Shown in pieces: positions 7,478 to 14,065 of a stretch of 15,007 nt of DNA. The position numbers were made by a program, and so were the translations under genes. Position 1 is the first letter of the stretch. The number at the start of each line of letters is the position of its first letter. The stretch covers positions 1 to 15,007 of the forward strand of contig JAFGDX010000121.1 in the NCBI GenBank assembly GCA_016931875.1. Reading direction: 5' to 3'. The stretch comes from Prolixibacteraceae bacterium. GTDB lineage: Bacteria > Bacteroidota > Bacteroidia > Bacteroidales > Prolixibacteraceae. The notes below the pieces were generated by a model, which saw only the letters and a list, made by a program, of their open reading frames with translations, was not told the origin of the DNA and ran no database searches.

Positions 7478-7662
7478 CAGCTTAAAAATTTTATAAACCG
7501 TTAAAAGTACAATTTTTTGAAAAAGTTGAATTTAATATTCAAAAATTAGTGCGAGTAAAAAATTATATCATCCTAAATATCTAAAATTTACTTAATCCTC
7601 ATTAATAGCGTGTTATGTTTCGAAAAATCGTTGTAAATTATTGTTGGCTAATTTAAAAACAA

Positions 7663-8073
7663 ATGAACATGAAAATTTTACGGGGAACAATTTTCGGAGG
7701 TATTGCATTTTTTCTTTTGGGATGGGTGGTTTACGGAATCCTGTTAATGGATTTTATGATGGCCAACATGAATCAATGTGCCGGCCGGCCTGATGCTGAA
7801 ATGATTTGGTGGGCGATGATTGTATCGAATTTAATTCTGGCATTGTTTATTACGCTGGTATTAAAATGGTCGGGGGCAAAAAGTGTAACCGATGGGTTGA
7901 AAACCGGAGCCATAATTGGTTTTTTAACCGGCCTGAGTATGGATTTATCATTCTATTCCATGACGACTATGTTTAACAACCTGACAACGTTAATTGTTGA
8001 TGTAATTGTGTACAGCATATTACTTGGCGTTGTTGGTATTATCATTGTACTCACCTGGGGAAAAGAGAAATAA
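7663..8073 (+). CDS. small four-helix membrane protein (DUF1761-like?)
   Basis: A 136-residue protein with four predicted membrane helices at about 7-30, 48-68, 79-98 and 108-131. The first carries GGIAFFLLGWVVYGILL and a conserved-looking MDFMMANM turn; the third begins TGAIIGFLTGLSMD. The overall pattern resembles the DUF1761 group of small integral membrane proteins, but this is recognition by style only and no function can be given. The ATG at 7663 is followed by a second ATG two codons later; either could serve. It stands alone, divergent from the M28 peptidase and convergent with the cytochrome gene, and ends before a strong hairpin. Confidence 0.75.
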   Translation: MNMKILRGTIFGGIAFFLLGWVVYGILLMDFMMANMNQCAGRPDAEMIWWAMIVSNLILALFITLVLKWSGAKSVTDGLKTGAIIGFLTGLSMDLSFYSMTTMFNNLTTLIVDVIVYSILLGVVGIIIVLTWGKEK

Positions 8074-8095
8074 GATGTCAGGTCTGAAGAAGTAT

Positions 8096-8126
8096 AAAAC
8101 CCGGCGGAAAATTGTTACCGGGTTTT
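8096..8126. terminator. bidirectional hairpin terminator
   Basis: Perfect 9-bp stem AAAACCCGG (8096-8104) and CCGGGTTTT (8118-8126) around a 13-base loop. The stem ends in four T on both strands, so it can serve the membrane-protein gene ending at 8073 and the convergent cytochrome gene ending at 8188. Confidence 0.7.
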
Positions 8127-8187
8127 CTCAGAAGGCAGAGCTAATAACTGAATACGGTTAGGTTAATAAAACAATATCAATGAAGCT

Positions 8188-8757
8188 TTATTCCTGTGGC
8201 GGGATTGCCATTGGAACCGGATTTTTTACCGGTTTTAAGCTTTTCAGATAGGCAAAAATGGCCTTCAGATCTTCATCGGGCATGTAGCTATAAGCTTGCC
8301 ATGGCATTGGCGGCAATAAATTTCTGCTGTTTTCAAGGCCTTTCCATTTCCCTTTTTTCATTGCCGTTAAAAATTGTGCTTCTGTCCAACTTCCAATACC
8401 GGTTGGGTCGGGTGTGAGGTTGGCCGCGAAAGAGGTTCCCCACGGACCGGTTGTCGCAGTACTGTTCATATTGAAAAGTACATACGATTTTAGAATCTCT
8501 TTTTCGTAGGGTGCCAACTGCTCATTGGCGGGGTGACCGGAAAGAAGCCGCAGCGAATCGGGAACTGGTCCCATAGCTGTCATCACTTTTGGCGAGTGGC
8601 AATCGTTACAACCCAGAACTGTTACCAGTTGTTCTCCTTTCGCAATCTGCCCGGCCAGCGAAATTTCTGTAGTTGGTTCAACCGGAGTGTCTTTTTTGGG
8701 TGTACATGCAAACAGTAAAGTTGCAATAAGAATTAAAATAAGAGAAATTGTTTTCAT
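8188..8757 (-). CDS. monoheme cytochrome c lipoprotein
   Basis: A 189-residue protein with a lipoprotein signal peptide ending LLFAC (lipidated C18) and a short Pro/Thr/Glu linker. One heme-c site is present, C50-N-D-C53-H54, and M151 in NLLPPMPW is the likely sixth ligand. The C-terminal helix with DEDLKAIFAYLKSLKP (161-176) is the classic closing helix of class I cytochrome c. It is therefore a membrane-anchored periplasmic electron carrier. The about 95 residues between heme and Met ligand are longer than in small cytochromes c, as in subunits that accompany dehydrogenases, but no such enzyme gene is next to it. The preceding serine hydrolase gene ends 90 bases upstream. Confidence 0.9.
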   Translation of the reverse strand: MKTISLILILIATLLFACTPKKDTPVEPTTEISLAGQIAKGEQLVTVLGCNDCHSPKVMTAMGPVPDSLRLLSGHPANEQLAPYEKEILKSYVLFNMNSTATTGPWGTSFAANLTPDPTGIGSWTEAQFLTAMKKGKWKGLENSRNLLPPMPWQAYSYMPDEDLKAIFAYLKSLKPVKNPVPMAIPPQE

Positions 8758-8847
8758 TGCATTAAATTTTAAAACTTTTGTTTAATGTGATTTACATTTT
8801 GTTTTATTTCCTTTCTTTTTAAAAAAACGGGTGAGGCTTTACTCATT

Positions 8848-10041
8848 TTAATTGGCAACATAACGGCAAATATCCCTTTTCATATCCGTAATTTTAAAAA
8901 GATATGGTCCGAACAATTGTCGTCCGGCGTTAATGTTGATATACACAAATGTGTTATTATCCGGAACATAAAAGAACAGGGTTGAACAGCCAATTCCGTC
9001 GCCTTCATGACCAAACTGCGGTGTTGATCCTGTATTAAACTGCCAGTATTCAAAACCTTCTCCATATTCAGGTTCGGTAGAATTTACGCCTTTTACCCAG
9101 GTTTGCATTTCTGCAAGTGAACTTTCCGAAACAACTTCGCCACCCAGCAGCGCTTCATGAAACCGGATAACATCGGCGGGTGTTGCTGCCAGCGCTCCGT
9201 AAGCATCGCTGGCATTGGCAAGTGCATCGTTCCATTTGGTAATGTTTTCCAGTTGTTCATTGGCATGCCGATCAAAATAATAATTTGGAAATCCCAGACT
9301 TATGGTTTGTTGTTCAGAGAGATGGTAATAAGTTTGAGTTAAATGGAGTGGTTCAAGAAGTTCCTGCTCCAGCAACTGCCAGTAACTTTTCCCACTTGCA
9401 TTTTCCAGAATCAACTGTAATAAAAGGTAATTGGCATTCGAGTACATAAAATCGGTACCCGGCTCAAATAACAGTGGTTTTCCTTTTATCATTTCCAGAC
9501 GTTCTGCAATGGTTGGCTGGTTTAGCGGGTCGTTTATTTGCCCTACAACAAATTCAGGAAGTTCAGTAACATTTACAATTCCTGAAGTGTGGTTCAGCAG
9601 CATACGAACCGTTATTTTTTCGTACCCCGAAACTTTGCTTAAAATATGTTCAGGCAGATATACTGATATCAAACTATCGGGATTGATTTTGTTTTCTTCT
9701 ATTTGAAGCATTACAAGAGTTGCAGTGTAGGTTTTGGTAATACTGAATAACCAGGCAGCTCCCCCCGGGCGAAACGGTTCTTCTGTTTCAATTTTGGCAT
9801 AACCGCCTGAAATATGCGCCCAGCCATCGTTATTTTTTACAACAACCTGTGCACCCGGAATTCCTTTTGAAATGTATTTGTCAACTAAAAATTGAATCGA
9901 ATCTTTCATCGGGTGATTGGGATTGGTAACCAGATCATCGTCCACCGGCTGATAATCCAGATGTAGCAAATCCTGCCTGCACGAGATGGTAATTGCCAGA
10001 AGCAAAATGGTGATAACCAGAAGATGTATTATTTTCATCAT
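8848..10041 (-). CDS. lipoprotein serine hydrolase, class C beta-lactamase-like
   Basis: A 397-residue protein of the beta-lactamase/penicillin-binding-protein fold (beta-lactamase family PF00144). The three active-site motifs are S100-I-T-K103 (SxxK, nucleophile and base), Y200-S-N202 (YxN) and H345-E-G347 (HxG, in place of KTG). The N-terminus is a signal peptide ending ITISC, with C21 a probable lipid attachment site, although T at -3 makes the lipobox atypical. Such proteins are often esterases, D-amino-acid peptidases or peptide hydrolases rather than true beta-lactamases. The start lies 9 bases after the stop of the small beta-barrel gene, so the two form an operon, driven by the element at 10746-10838. 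Tandem ATGs at 10041 and 10038 are equivalent choices. Confidence 0.9.
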   Translation of the reverse strand: MMKIIHLLVITILLLAITISCRQDLLHLDYQPVDDDLVTNPNHPMKDSIQFLVDKYISKGIPGAQVVVKNNDGWAHISGGYAKIETEEPFRPGGAAWLFSITKTYTATLVMLQIEENKINPDSLISVYLPEHILSKVSGYEKITVRMLLNHTSGIVNVTELPEFVVGQINDPLNQPTIAERLEMIKGKPLLFEPGTDFMYSNANYLLLQLILENASGKSYWQLLEQELLEPLHLTQTYYHLSEQQTISLGFPNYYFDRHANEQLENITKWNDALANASDAYGALAATPADVIRFHEALLGGEVVSESSLAEMQTWVKGVNSTEPEYGEGFEYWQFNTGSTPQFGHEGDGIGCSTLFFYVPDNNTFVYININAGRQLFGPYLFKITDMKRDICRYVAN

Positions 10042-10050
10042 AATTGAGTT

Positions 10051-10728
10051 TTAATTTGTAGTGAATTGAAATTTAAATCCGAACATGAGATTTGAATCCG
10101 GAAAGGGATCCAAATCGGGGCTATAGCCAAACATGGCTTGCAACTGGTAAGAAACAAATGGAGTAATGCTGAGTGATGAAACCGGAATGGAACGATAACC
10201 GGCGCTTATTTGAAGCGGAACCTGCAGCATTCCTTTTGCGATTTTACCCTTCTCCCAGCTACTGCCGTTCCATTTTAAGGATTCGGAAGAATAACCCGAC
10301 AGTCGGTAGCCAGCACCGGTGCCAATTCCCAATTCAACACTTTTAAAAATTACAGGGGTAAACTGACCAAGAAATTGCAGACTTGATGCATTTCCCTGAA
10401 ATTCATTTTGGGCAAACTGAGCTTGCAGACCCAGGGAAAAAAGCTGTTTCCGCCCCAACATCCGGTTAACTCCTGCAGAAGCTGCGAACCCTGAGTTATC
10501 CCAATTCAGATGTTCAGTTGGGGCATAAAAGGAATGAATGCCCGAGGAAATTGAGTATTGCCAGGAATTTTTTGCGGCATTAACTTTCACTGTTGGTTGT
10601 AAAAGAAGGGTAAGAAGAAGGATAAGCAGCACAATTTTTTCCTGCTTTTGTGTAAAAAATTTGCCCGGTACTGGCTGGGTACCGGGAGCAAATTTTTTGT
10701 TTCTGTTTTCTGTTTCTATTGTTTTCAT
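10051..10728 (-). CDS. small exported beta-barrel-like protein with palindromic N-terminal insert
   Basis: A 225-residue protein I do not recognise as a named family. The signal sequence has an unusually long charged n-region (1-31), a hydrophobic core IVLLILLLTLLL (32-43) and a cleavage site near VNA at 49-51. The mature part alternates polar and hydrophobic residues with frequent aromatics and Gly, and ends FGFKFQF before a short tail, as in small outer-membrane barrels. Residues 11-25 are encoded exactly by a 45-base palindrome (10654-10698); without it the protein would have an ordinary signal peptide. There is no other ATG nearby, but GTG at V33 cannot be fully excluded as a start. It is the first gene of an operon with the serine hydrolase and carries the shared regulatory module upstream. 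Confidence 0.7.
   Translation of the reverse strand: MKTIETENRNKKFAPGTQPVPGKFFTQKQEKIVLLILLLTLLLQPTVKVNAAKNSWQYSISSGIHSFYAPTEHLNWDNSGFAASAGVNRMLGRKQLFSLGLQAQFAQNEFQGNASSLQFLGQFTPVIFKSVELGIGTGAGYRLSGYSSESLKWNGSSWEKGKIAKGMLQVPLQISAGYRSIPVSSLSITPFVSYQLQAMFGYSPDLDPFPDSNLMFGFKFQFTTN
10654..10698. repeat. 45-base in-frame palindromic element
   Basis: Arm AAAAAATTTGCCCGGTAC (10654-10671) is the reverse complement of GTACCGGGAGCAAATTTTTT (10679-10698) apart from a two-base bulge, with a seven-base loop. It covers codons 11-25 of the gene starting at 10728 exactly, and the encoded peptide (KKFAPGTQPVPGKFF) is itself roughly mirror-like. Both sides end in a T6 run when transcribed, so it could also act as a hairpin or attenuator. 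Confidence 0.75.
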
Positions 10729-10745
10729 TTTGCTTTTGTATCTTA

Positions 10746-10838
10746 CAAAGTTCTACATTATCAGCGGGATGTGAAATCGCACAGGTATGTGAAAATGAGA
10801 TAAAATGAGGATAAAAAGATGTGATGGAAGACTCACAT
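10746..10838 (-). promoter_or_regulatory. shared regulatory module, copy A (before the beta-barrel/serine hydrolase operon)
   Basis: Read on the - strand: an inverted repeat ATGTGA-N8-TCACAT (10838-10819), then CTTTTT, 17 bases, TTTTCACAT, 2 bases, CTGTGCGATT, 24 bases and ACTTTG-type box ending at 10746. The same blocks at the same spacing occur at 12464-12556. GATT sits at the -33 position and GAACTTTG at the -7 position (20-base spacing) of a Bacteroidota promoter, so the repeated TCACAT blocks, 32 bases apart, lie where an activator would bind. Confidence 0.7.
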
Positions 10839-10848
10839 GTTCATCCTA

Positions 10849-11697
10849 TTACATTGGTATTTTCTGCATCTTATCCATTCGTTTGAGAACATAAATACTA
10901 ATGAGTATCAAAACCGGAACCAATGCAAATCCAAACTCACCGGTGAACCAGTTGGTATTTCCGGTATCGATTGTAATGCGGTTGTAAAACATTTGAACAA
11001 CACCATTGTGTGTGGCATGGAAAATTACGGCGGGCAAAATGCTTCCCGACTTCATACGAAGCCAGGCAAGAATTATTGCCGTTGAAATCACCAAAATAAA
11101 AAAGCAGGTTAATTGAAACCACAATGGGGTTCCTTGCTGTGCATAATTACCGGTTAAAATTCCGGGTAAATGCCACACACCCCAAATGATTCCGCTTATC
11201 CAACCTGCTTTTTTTAAGCCAATCCATGCGGTTAATTCAGGAACCAGAAATCCGCGCCAGCCAATTTCTTCACCCAAAGCCATTACAGCAGCGGGAAGGA
11301 GATTTACAACTGTAATGTAGAAAAAGGCCGAAATGATTACGATTGAATCAGAGCCGGAATCTATTCCTAAAGTGAGTCGTGCCCGTTCCAGAAAAGTTGG
11401 ATTGGGAACATCGCCAAAACTAAAAATCCAAACAGCAGAATATGCTACAGTTGCATAAACAACCGGAAATAACCAGCCTGCCAGCATCCATTTTAGCGAC
11501 AATTTCCAGCCGATTTGTTTTAGCGACCGTTTGGTAATAAAACTTACCAAAAGCGCTGCCAGTCCGGGTGTCCACATTATTAGCACCGACCAGAGGTTTT
11601 GATTTGTAATGAAGGATGATAAAACGGATACAGCTGTTGTAAAAATCAGCAGGCTTGCCAAAAAAATGTAAATGCGTTTCTGATTTTTGTTTTTCAT
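10849..11697 (-). CDS. CPBP-family intramembrane metalloprotease
   Basis: A 282-residue polytopic membrane protein with about seven to eight hydrophobic helices. The three CPBP (CAAX protease and bacteriocin-processing, PF02517) motifs are intact: E143-E144-x3-R148 in LGEEIGWRGFLVPEL, H176 in WGVWHLPG, and H227 with N231 in VIFHATHN. This is the Rce1-like glutamate-type intramembrane protease fold; bacterial members process or degrade membrane substrates, and some give bacteriocin self-immunity. Its substrate cannot be read from the sequence. It lies 66 bases after the hemerythrin-domain gene and shares with it a 14-base leader sequence at the same distance from ATG, so it may be co-transcribed or regulated alike. 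Confidence 0.92.
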   Translation of the reverse strand: MKNKNQKRIYIFLASLLIFTTAVSVLSSFITNQNLWSVLIMWTPGLAALLVSFITKRSLKQIGWKLSLKWMLAGWLFPVVYATVAYSAVWIFSFGDVPNPTFLERARLTLGIDSGSDSIVIISAFFYITVVNLLPAAVMALGEEIGWRGFLVPELTAWIGLKKAGWISGIIWGVWHLPGILTGNYAQQGTPLWFQLTCFFILVISTAIILAWLRMKSGSILPAVIFHATHNGVVQMFYNRITIDTGNTNWFTGEFGFALVPVLILISIYVLKRMDKMQKIPM

Positions 11698-11711
11698 GAT
11701 TTCAGGAAATG

Positions 11712-11725
11712 AATTGTTTAATCTG
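11712..11725 (-). repeat. 14-base leader sequence, copy before the CPBP gene
   Basis: CAGATTAAACAATT on the - strand, 14 bases upstream of the ATG at 11697. An identical 14-mer sits 14 bases upstream of the hemerythrin ATG (12447-12460). The position suggests a shared 5' untranslated element or a duplicated leader, but a chance match in AT-rich sequence is possible. Confidence 0.4.
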
Positions 11726-11763
11726 TGTTGTCTGTTTATTTTGGCAGGCCGGTCACATGAAAG

Positions 11764-12432
11764 TTAGTATTCCTGCGCTACAGTTGCCAGTTTTTTGTTC
11801 AGGTTTTCGAAGGCATCCGGAGCCATTTCTGTGCGAAGCATATCAATTACACTATCAAACTTTTCTGCCGGCATATTCAGCCGGATGGCTTGCAGCATTG
11901 GCACATTTTCGGTTTCATTTTGTGCCGGAATTATGTGTTTTAACCAGGTCAGATAATCTTCAGATTTCATTTTCGCAAAAATTGACATCCGCATAGCCAG
12001 CTGTTCGTCGGCTGAAAAGTTTTCCCAAATCAGTTTTTGGGTTACTGTTTCCTCCTCTTCAATATGTTCGAGATAAAGACTGAAAAAAGACGCAAATGCG
12101 AGATAAAAATCATGCGCTTCCGGTTCGGAAACCGAAGTGTTTAAGCGGTCTAAGTGAATTTCAAGTTCATACTGCAACTGTTCGATTTTGATATGGTCGA
12201 GTTTGTCGTGCTCCGAAGCGCCGGGTAATTTGGCTTCGAGTGCGCTCAGGATGATTTTATCCTCAGTTTCAGCGTGTGAACTTAAAAGAAAGAACATTTC
12301 ATTTCCTGTTTTTTTGAGTTTCTTCACGGCTTCTTCATTTTTGAAATTGGTTTGTCCGGCCAGCACCAAAAATTCCGACATGGTTTTTCGTAAAGCCTTG
12401 TGCGGCGCCGAAAACATTCTGATTGTTTTCAT
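11764..12432 (-). CDS. hemerythrin-domain protein
   Basis: A 222-residue cytoplasmic protein. Residues 5-130 form a four-helix hemerythrin-like domain with candidate di-iron ligands H11 (SAPHKALR), H53 and E57 (SSHAETEDK), H75 or H80 (SEHDKLDH), and H123 and E127 (YLEHIEEEE). This H-HxxxE-H-HxxxE pattern supports binding of iron and oxygen or nitric oxide. Residues 140-222 form a helical C-terminal extension (NFSADEQLAMRMS, AEKFDSVIDMLRTEMAP) seen in larger members of the family. A role in oxygen or NO sensing or protection is inference. The gene is preceded by copy B of the shared regulatory module and followed, after 66 bases, by the CPBP protease gene. Confidence 0.85.
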   Translation of the reverse strand: MKTIRMFSAPHKALRKTMSEFLVLAGQTNFKNEEAVKKLKKTGNEMFFLLSSHAETEDKIILSALEAKLPGASEHDKLDHIKIEQLQYELEIHLDRLNTSVSEPEAHDFYLAFASFFSLYLEHIEEEETVTQKLIWENFSADEQLAMRMSIFAKMKSEDYLTWLKHIIPAQNETENVPMLQAIRLNMPAEKFDSVIDMLRTEMAPDAFENLNKKLATVAQEY

Positions 12433-12446
12433 AACTTTTTATTTTT

Positions 12447-12460
12447 AATTGTTTAATCTG
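12447..12460 (-). repeat. 14-base leader sequence, copy before the hemerythrin gene
   Basis: CAGATTAAACAATT on the - strand, ending 14 bases before the ATG at 12432, identical in sequence and position to 11712-11725. Here it lies a few bases downstream of the predicted -7 box, so it would be at or just inside the transcript start. Confidence 0.4.
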
Positions 12461-12463
12461 GAG

Positions 12464-12556
12464 CAAAGTAACAGCGAATACCAAAGGGAAACAATCGCAC
12501 AGAAATGTGAAAAGACAGGTCGTAAAATGAAAAAAGATGTGACAAAACATCACATC
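12464..12556 (-). promoter_or_regulatory. shared regulatory module, copy B (before the hemerythrin gene)
   Basis: Read on the - strand: inverted repeat GATGTGA-N7-TCACATC (12556-12536), TTTTT, 17 bases, TTTTCACAT (12513-12505), 2 bases, CTGTGCGATT (12502-12493), 24 bases, CTTTG (12468-12464). TTG at 12494-12492 and TTACTTTG at 12471-12464 (20 bases apart) fit Bacteroidota -33 and -7 boxes. The blocks match 10746-10838 in sequence and in every internal spacing. Confidence 0.72.
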
Positions 12557-12560
12557 TTTT
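12532..12560 (-). terminator. terminator-like hairpin after the S41 peptidase gene
   Basis: Perfect 11-bp inverted repeat AAAAGATGTGA (12532-12542) and TCACATCTTTT (12550-12560), loop of 7. On the - strand it lies 38 bases after the S41 stop codon and is followed by T6. The stem is AT-rich, so termination would be modest; the same bases form the distal palindrome of regulatory copy B. Confidence 0.45.
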
Positions 12561-12598
12561 AATCATTCAATAACTCTGTTCCGATGTATTATCACCAG

Positions 12599-14035
12599 TT
12601 ACTCCAGGATTCGTTTCAACGTGTAATCCATTATTTTATCATTGCCTGTTAATCGATCTTCAATGGCAGGTTTCACTTCATAATCCGGAATCACTCCCCG
12701 GTCAGGATAAGGATAGCCATCCACCTTCATATAATACGCCATTAACGGAATTCCAATGTTTAATTTACTGTTTGGCAACGTAACTATGGCAAAAACTCCG
12801 CTGTTGTCACCATAATAACCTCCACCTGTTTCTTCTCCAATAAAAGTGGCGCGTTTCAAGTAATGGGCAACAGATGCAAATTCAGTTGTAACTGAAAAAC
12901 TTGCCCCGTTAATAAGAATATAAACTTTCCCGTCAAAATGATTTTTTTGTGGCTTTTGAATTTTCAGGTATTTATTGTGTTTCCAACGATATGTCCCATC
13001 TCTTTCTTTTGAAATCCGATGTCTGAGAATTCCGTAAAATTTTGGCAGATGAGCGTATTTGGCAAACGAAAATTTTTTATTAGTGGCCATTTCCAGGCGA
13101 TCGTAATACCCGAATTCCTTATCTGTAAGATACGACATTAGCAACGCGCCCCGTTTGTCGATCCCCCCTTCGTTGTTTCGCAAATCAATGACCAGATTTT
13201 TAACTTGCTTTTCCCTGATGGTTTCAAACGAATATTTTAAAAATTTCTTATAACTCAAGCCATCGGCTTCTTCCCAAAATGAACGAATGGTTAGCAGCGC
13301 TGTTTCTTCTGAAACCATCTCCAAACTGTAAATCGGTATGTTAGCCTTCAACTCTTCCTGTTGCATTTCATATTTTCCGATTACGGAATGAGATATCGCC
13401 GTAATTTTTTGTTCTTTTAAACCCGCGTTGGTTTTATAAACTACGGAGAAACTCTCCGGACCATCAAACAGGTTGGCATAGTAAGCGCTGAAATATTGAT
13501 CCATTTCGATGTATTTGAAAGTAGTGGTGTTACCATCCGAGAAGAAGGCCGGAAGCATTGACGAAATGACTTCAGAAACTGGCTTCCCCTGGATAGAAAC
13601 AATTTCGGCCCCCTTAGGAACATTATCGGAATTAATGTAGTCGCCCAGAACGTATGCCTTTTCTCCATCAAAATGCAGCCGCCAGGGAAATACCTTTTCA
13701 ACATTAAAATAAAAATTGGTAATCCAATTGCTATCCGGGTGAAGTTTGGTATGCCCGCATTTGATTTGCCCGACCACCGGCGCCAACAATTTATAAAATT
13801 CCTGCTGGGTCATTTCATGATCTATCTTTTTCATGGTAGATTCAAAAAGACGATCAAAGTTTTCTTTTGAAGTGTAGCGGTAAAGCCCTGGATGTGCTTC
13901 TTCCAGGGCCTGACGAAACAGCCCAAAATCGGTCTTTAGTTTTGAAACTGTAAGTAGTTCTTGCGACATACCAATTTTTGCTGTCAATGCAAATACAAGA
14001 AAAATGACTATTGGAAAATATGATTTTAATTTCAT
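12599..14035 (-). CDS. exported S41-family (C-terminal processing type) serine peptidase
   Basis: A 478-residue protein with a signal peptide (hydrophobic 7-18, cleavage near GMSQ at 22-25). An N-terminal helical region (30-105) precedes a PDZ-like segment (about 125-165, with KGAEIVSIQGKPV). The S41 domain begins about 240; NLVIDLRNNEGG (280-291) is the conserved strand-turn, and INGASFSVTTEFAS (375-388) holds the likely nucleophile S381. GEETGGGYYG (400-409) and PDRGVIPDYEV (444-454) are further family signatures. It probably acts in the periplasm or at the outer membrane on unfolded or small peptide substrates. It begins 30 bases after the serine hydrolase gene upstream and is probably in one operon with it. 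Confidence 0.9.
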   Translation of the reverse strand: MKLKSYFPIVIFLVFALTAKIGMSQELLTVSKLKTDFGLFRQALEEAHPGLYRYTSKENFDRLFESTMKKIDHEMTQQEFYKLLAPVVGQIKCGHTKLHPDSNWITNFYFNVEKVFPWRLHFDGEKAYVLGDYINSDNVPKGAEIVSIQGKPVSEVISSMLPAFFSDGNTTTFKYIEMDQYFSAYYANLFDGPESFSVVYKTNAGLKEQKITAISHSVIGKYEMQQEELKANIPIYSLEMVSEETALLTIRSFWEEADGLSYKKFLKYSFETIREKQVKNLVIDLRNNEGGIDKRGALLMSYLTDKEFGYYDRLEMATNKKFSFAKYAHLPKFYGILRHRISKERDGTYRWKHNKYLKIQKPQKNHFDGKVYILINGASFSVTTEFASVAHYLKRATFIGEETGGGYYGDNSGVFAIVTLPNSKLNIGIPLMAYYMKVDGYPYPDRGVIPDYEVKPAIEDRLTGNDKIMDYTLKRILE

Positions 14036-14065
14036 GATTATTTTGCTTCTACTACTACGCTACAA

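Noticed and set aside
7526..7542. Inverted repeat TTGAAT-N5-ATTCAA in the gap before the M28 peptidase
   Set aside because: Very AT-rich gap where such repeats arise by chance; no partner copy and no clear promoter nearby.
8784..8798. AATGT-N5-ACATT palindrome with a TCACAT half-site before the cytochrome gene
   Set aside because: Lacks the CTGTGCGATT block and the spacing of the two real module copies.
8821..8846. Possible terminator after the lipoprotein serine hydrolase (T7 run on - strand with a TGAG/CTCA stem)
   Set aside because: The stem has only four base pairs; too weak to call.
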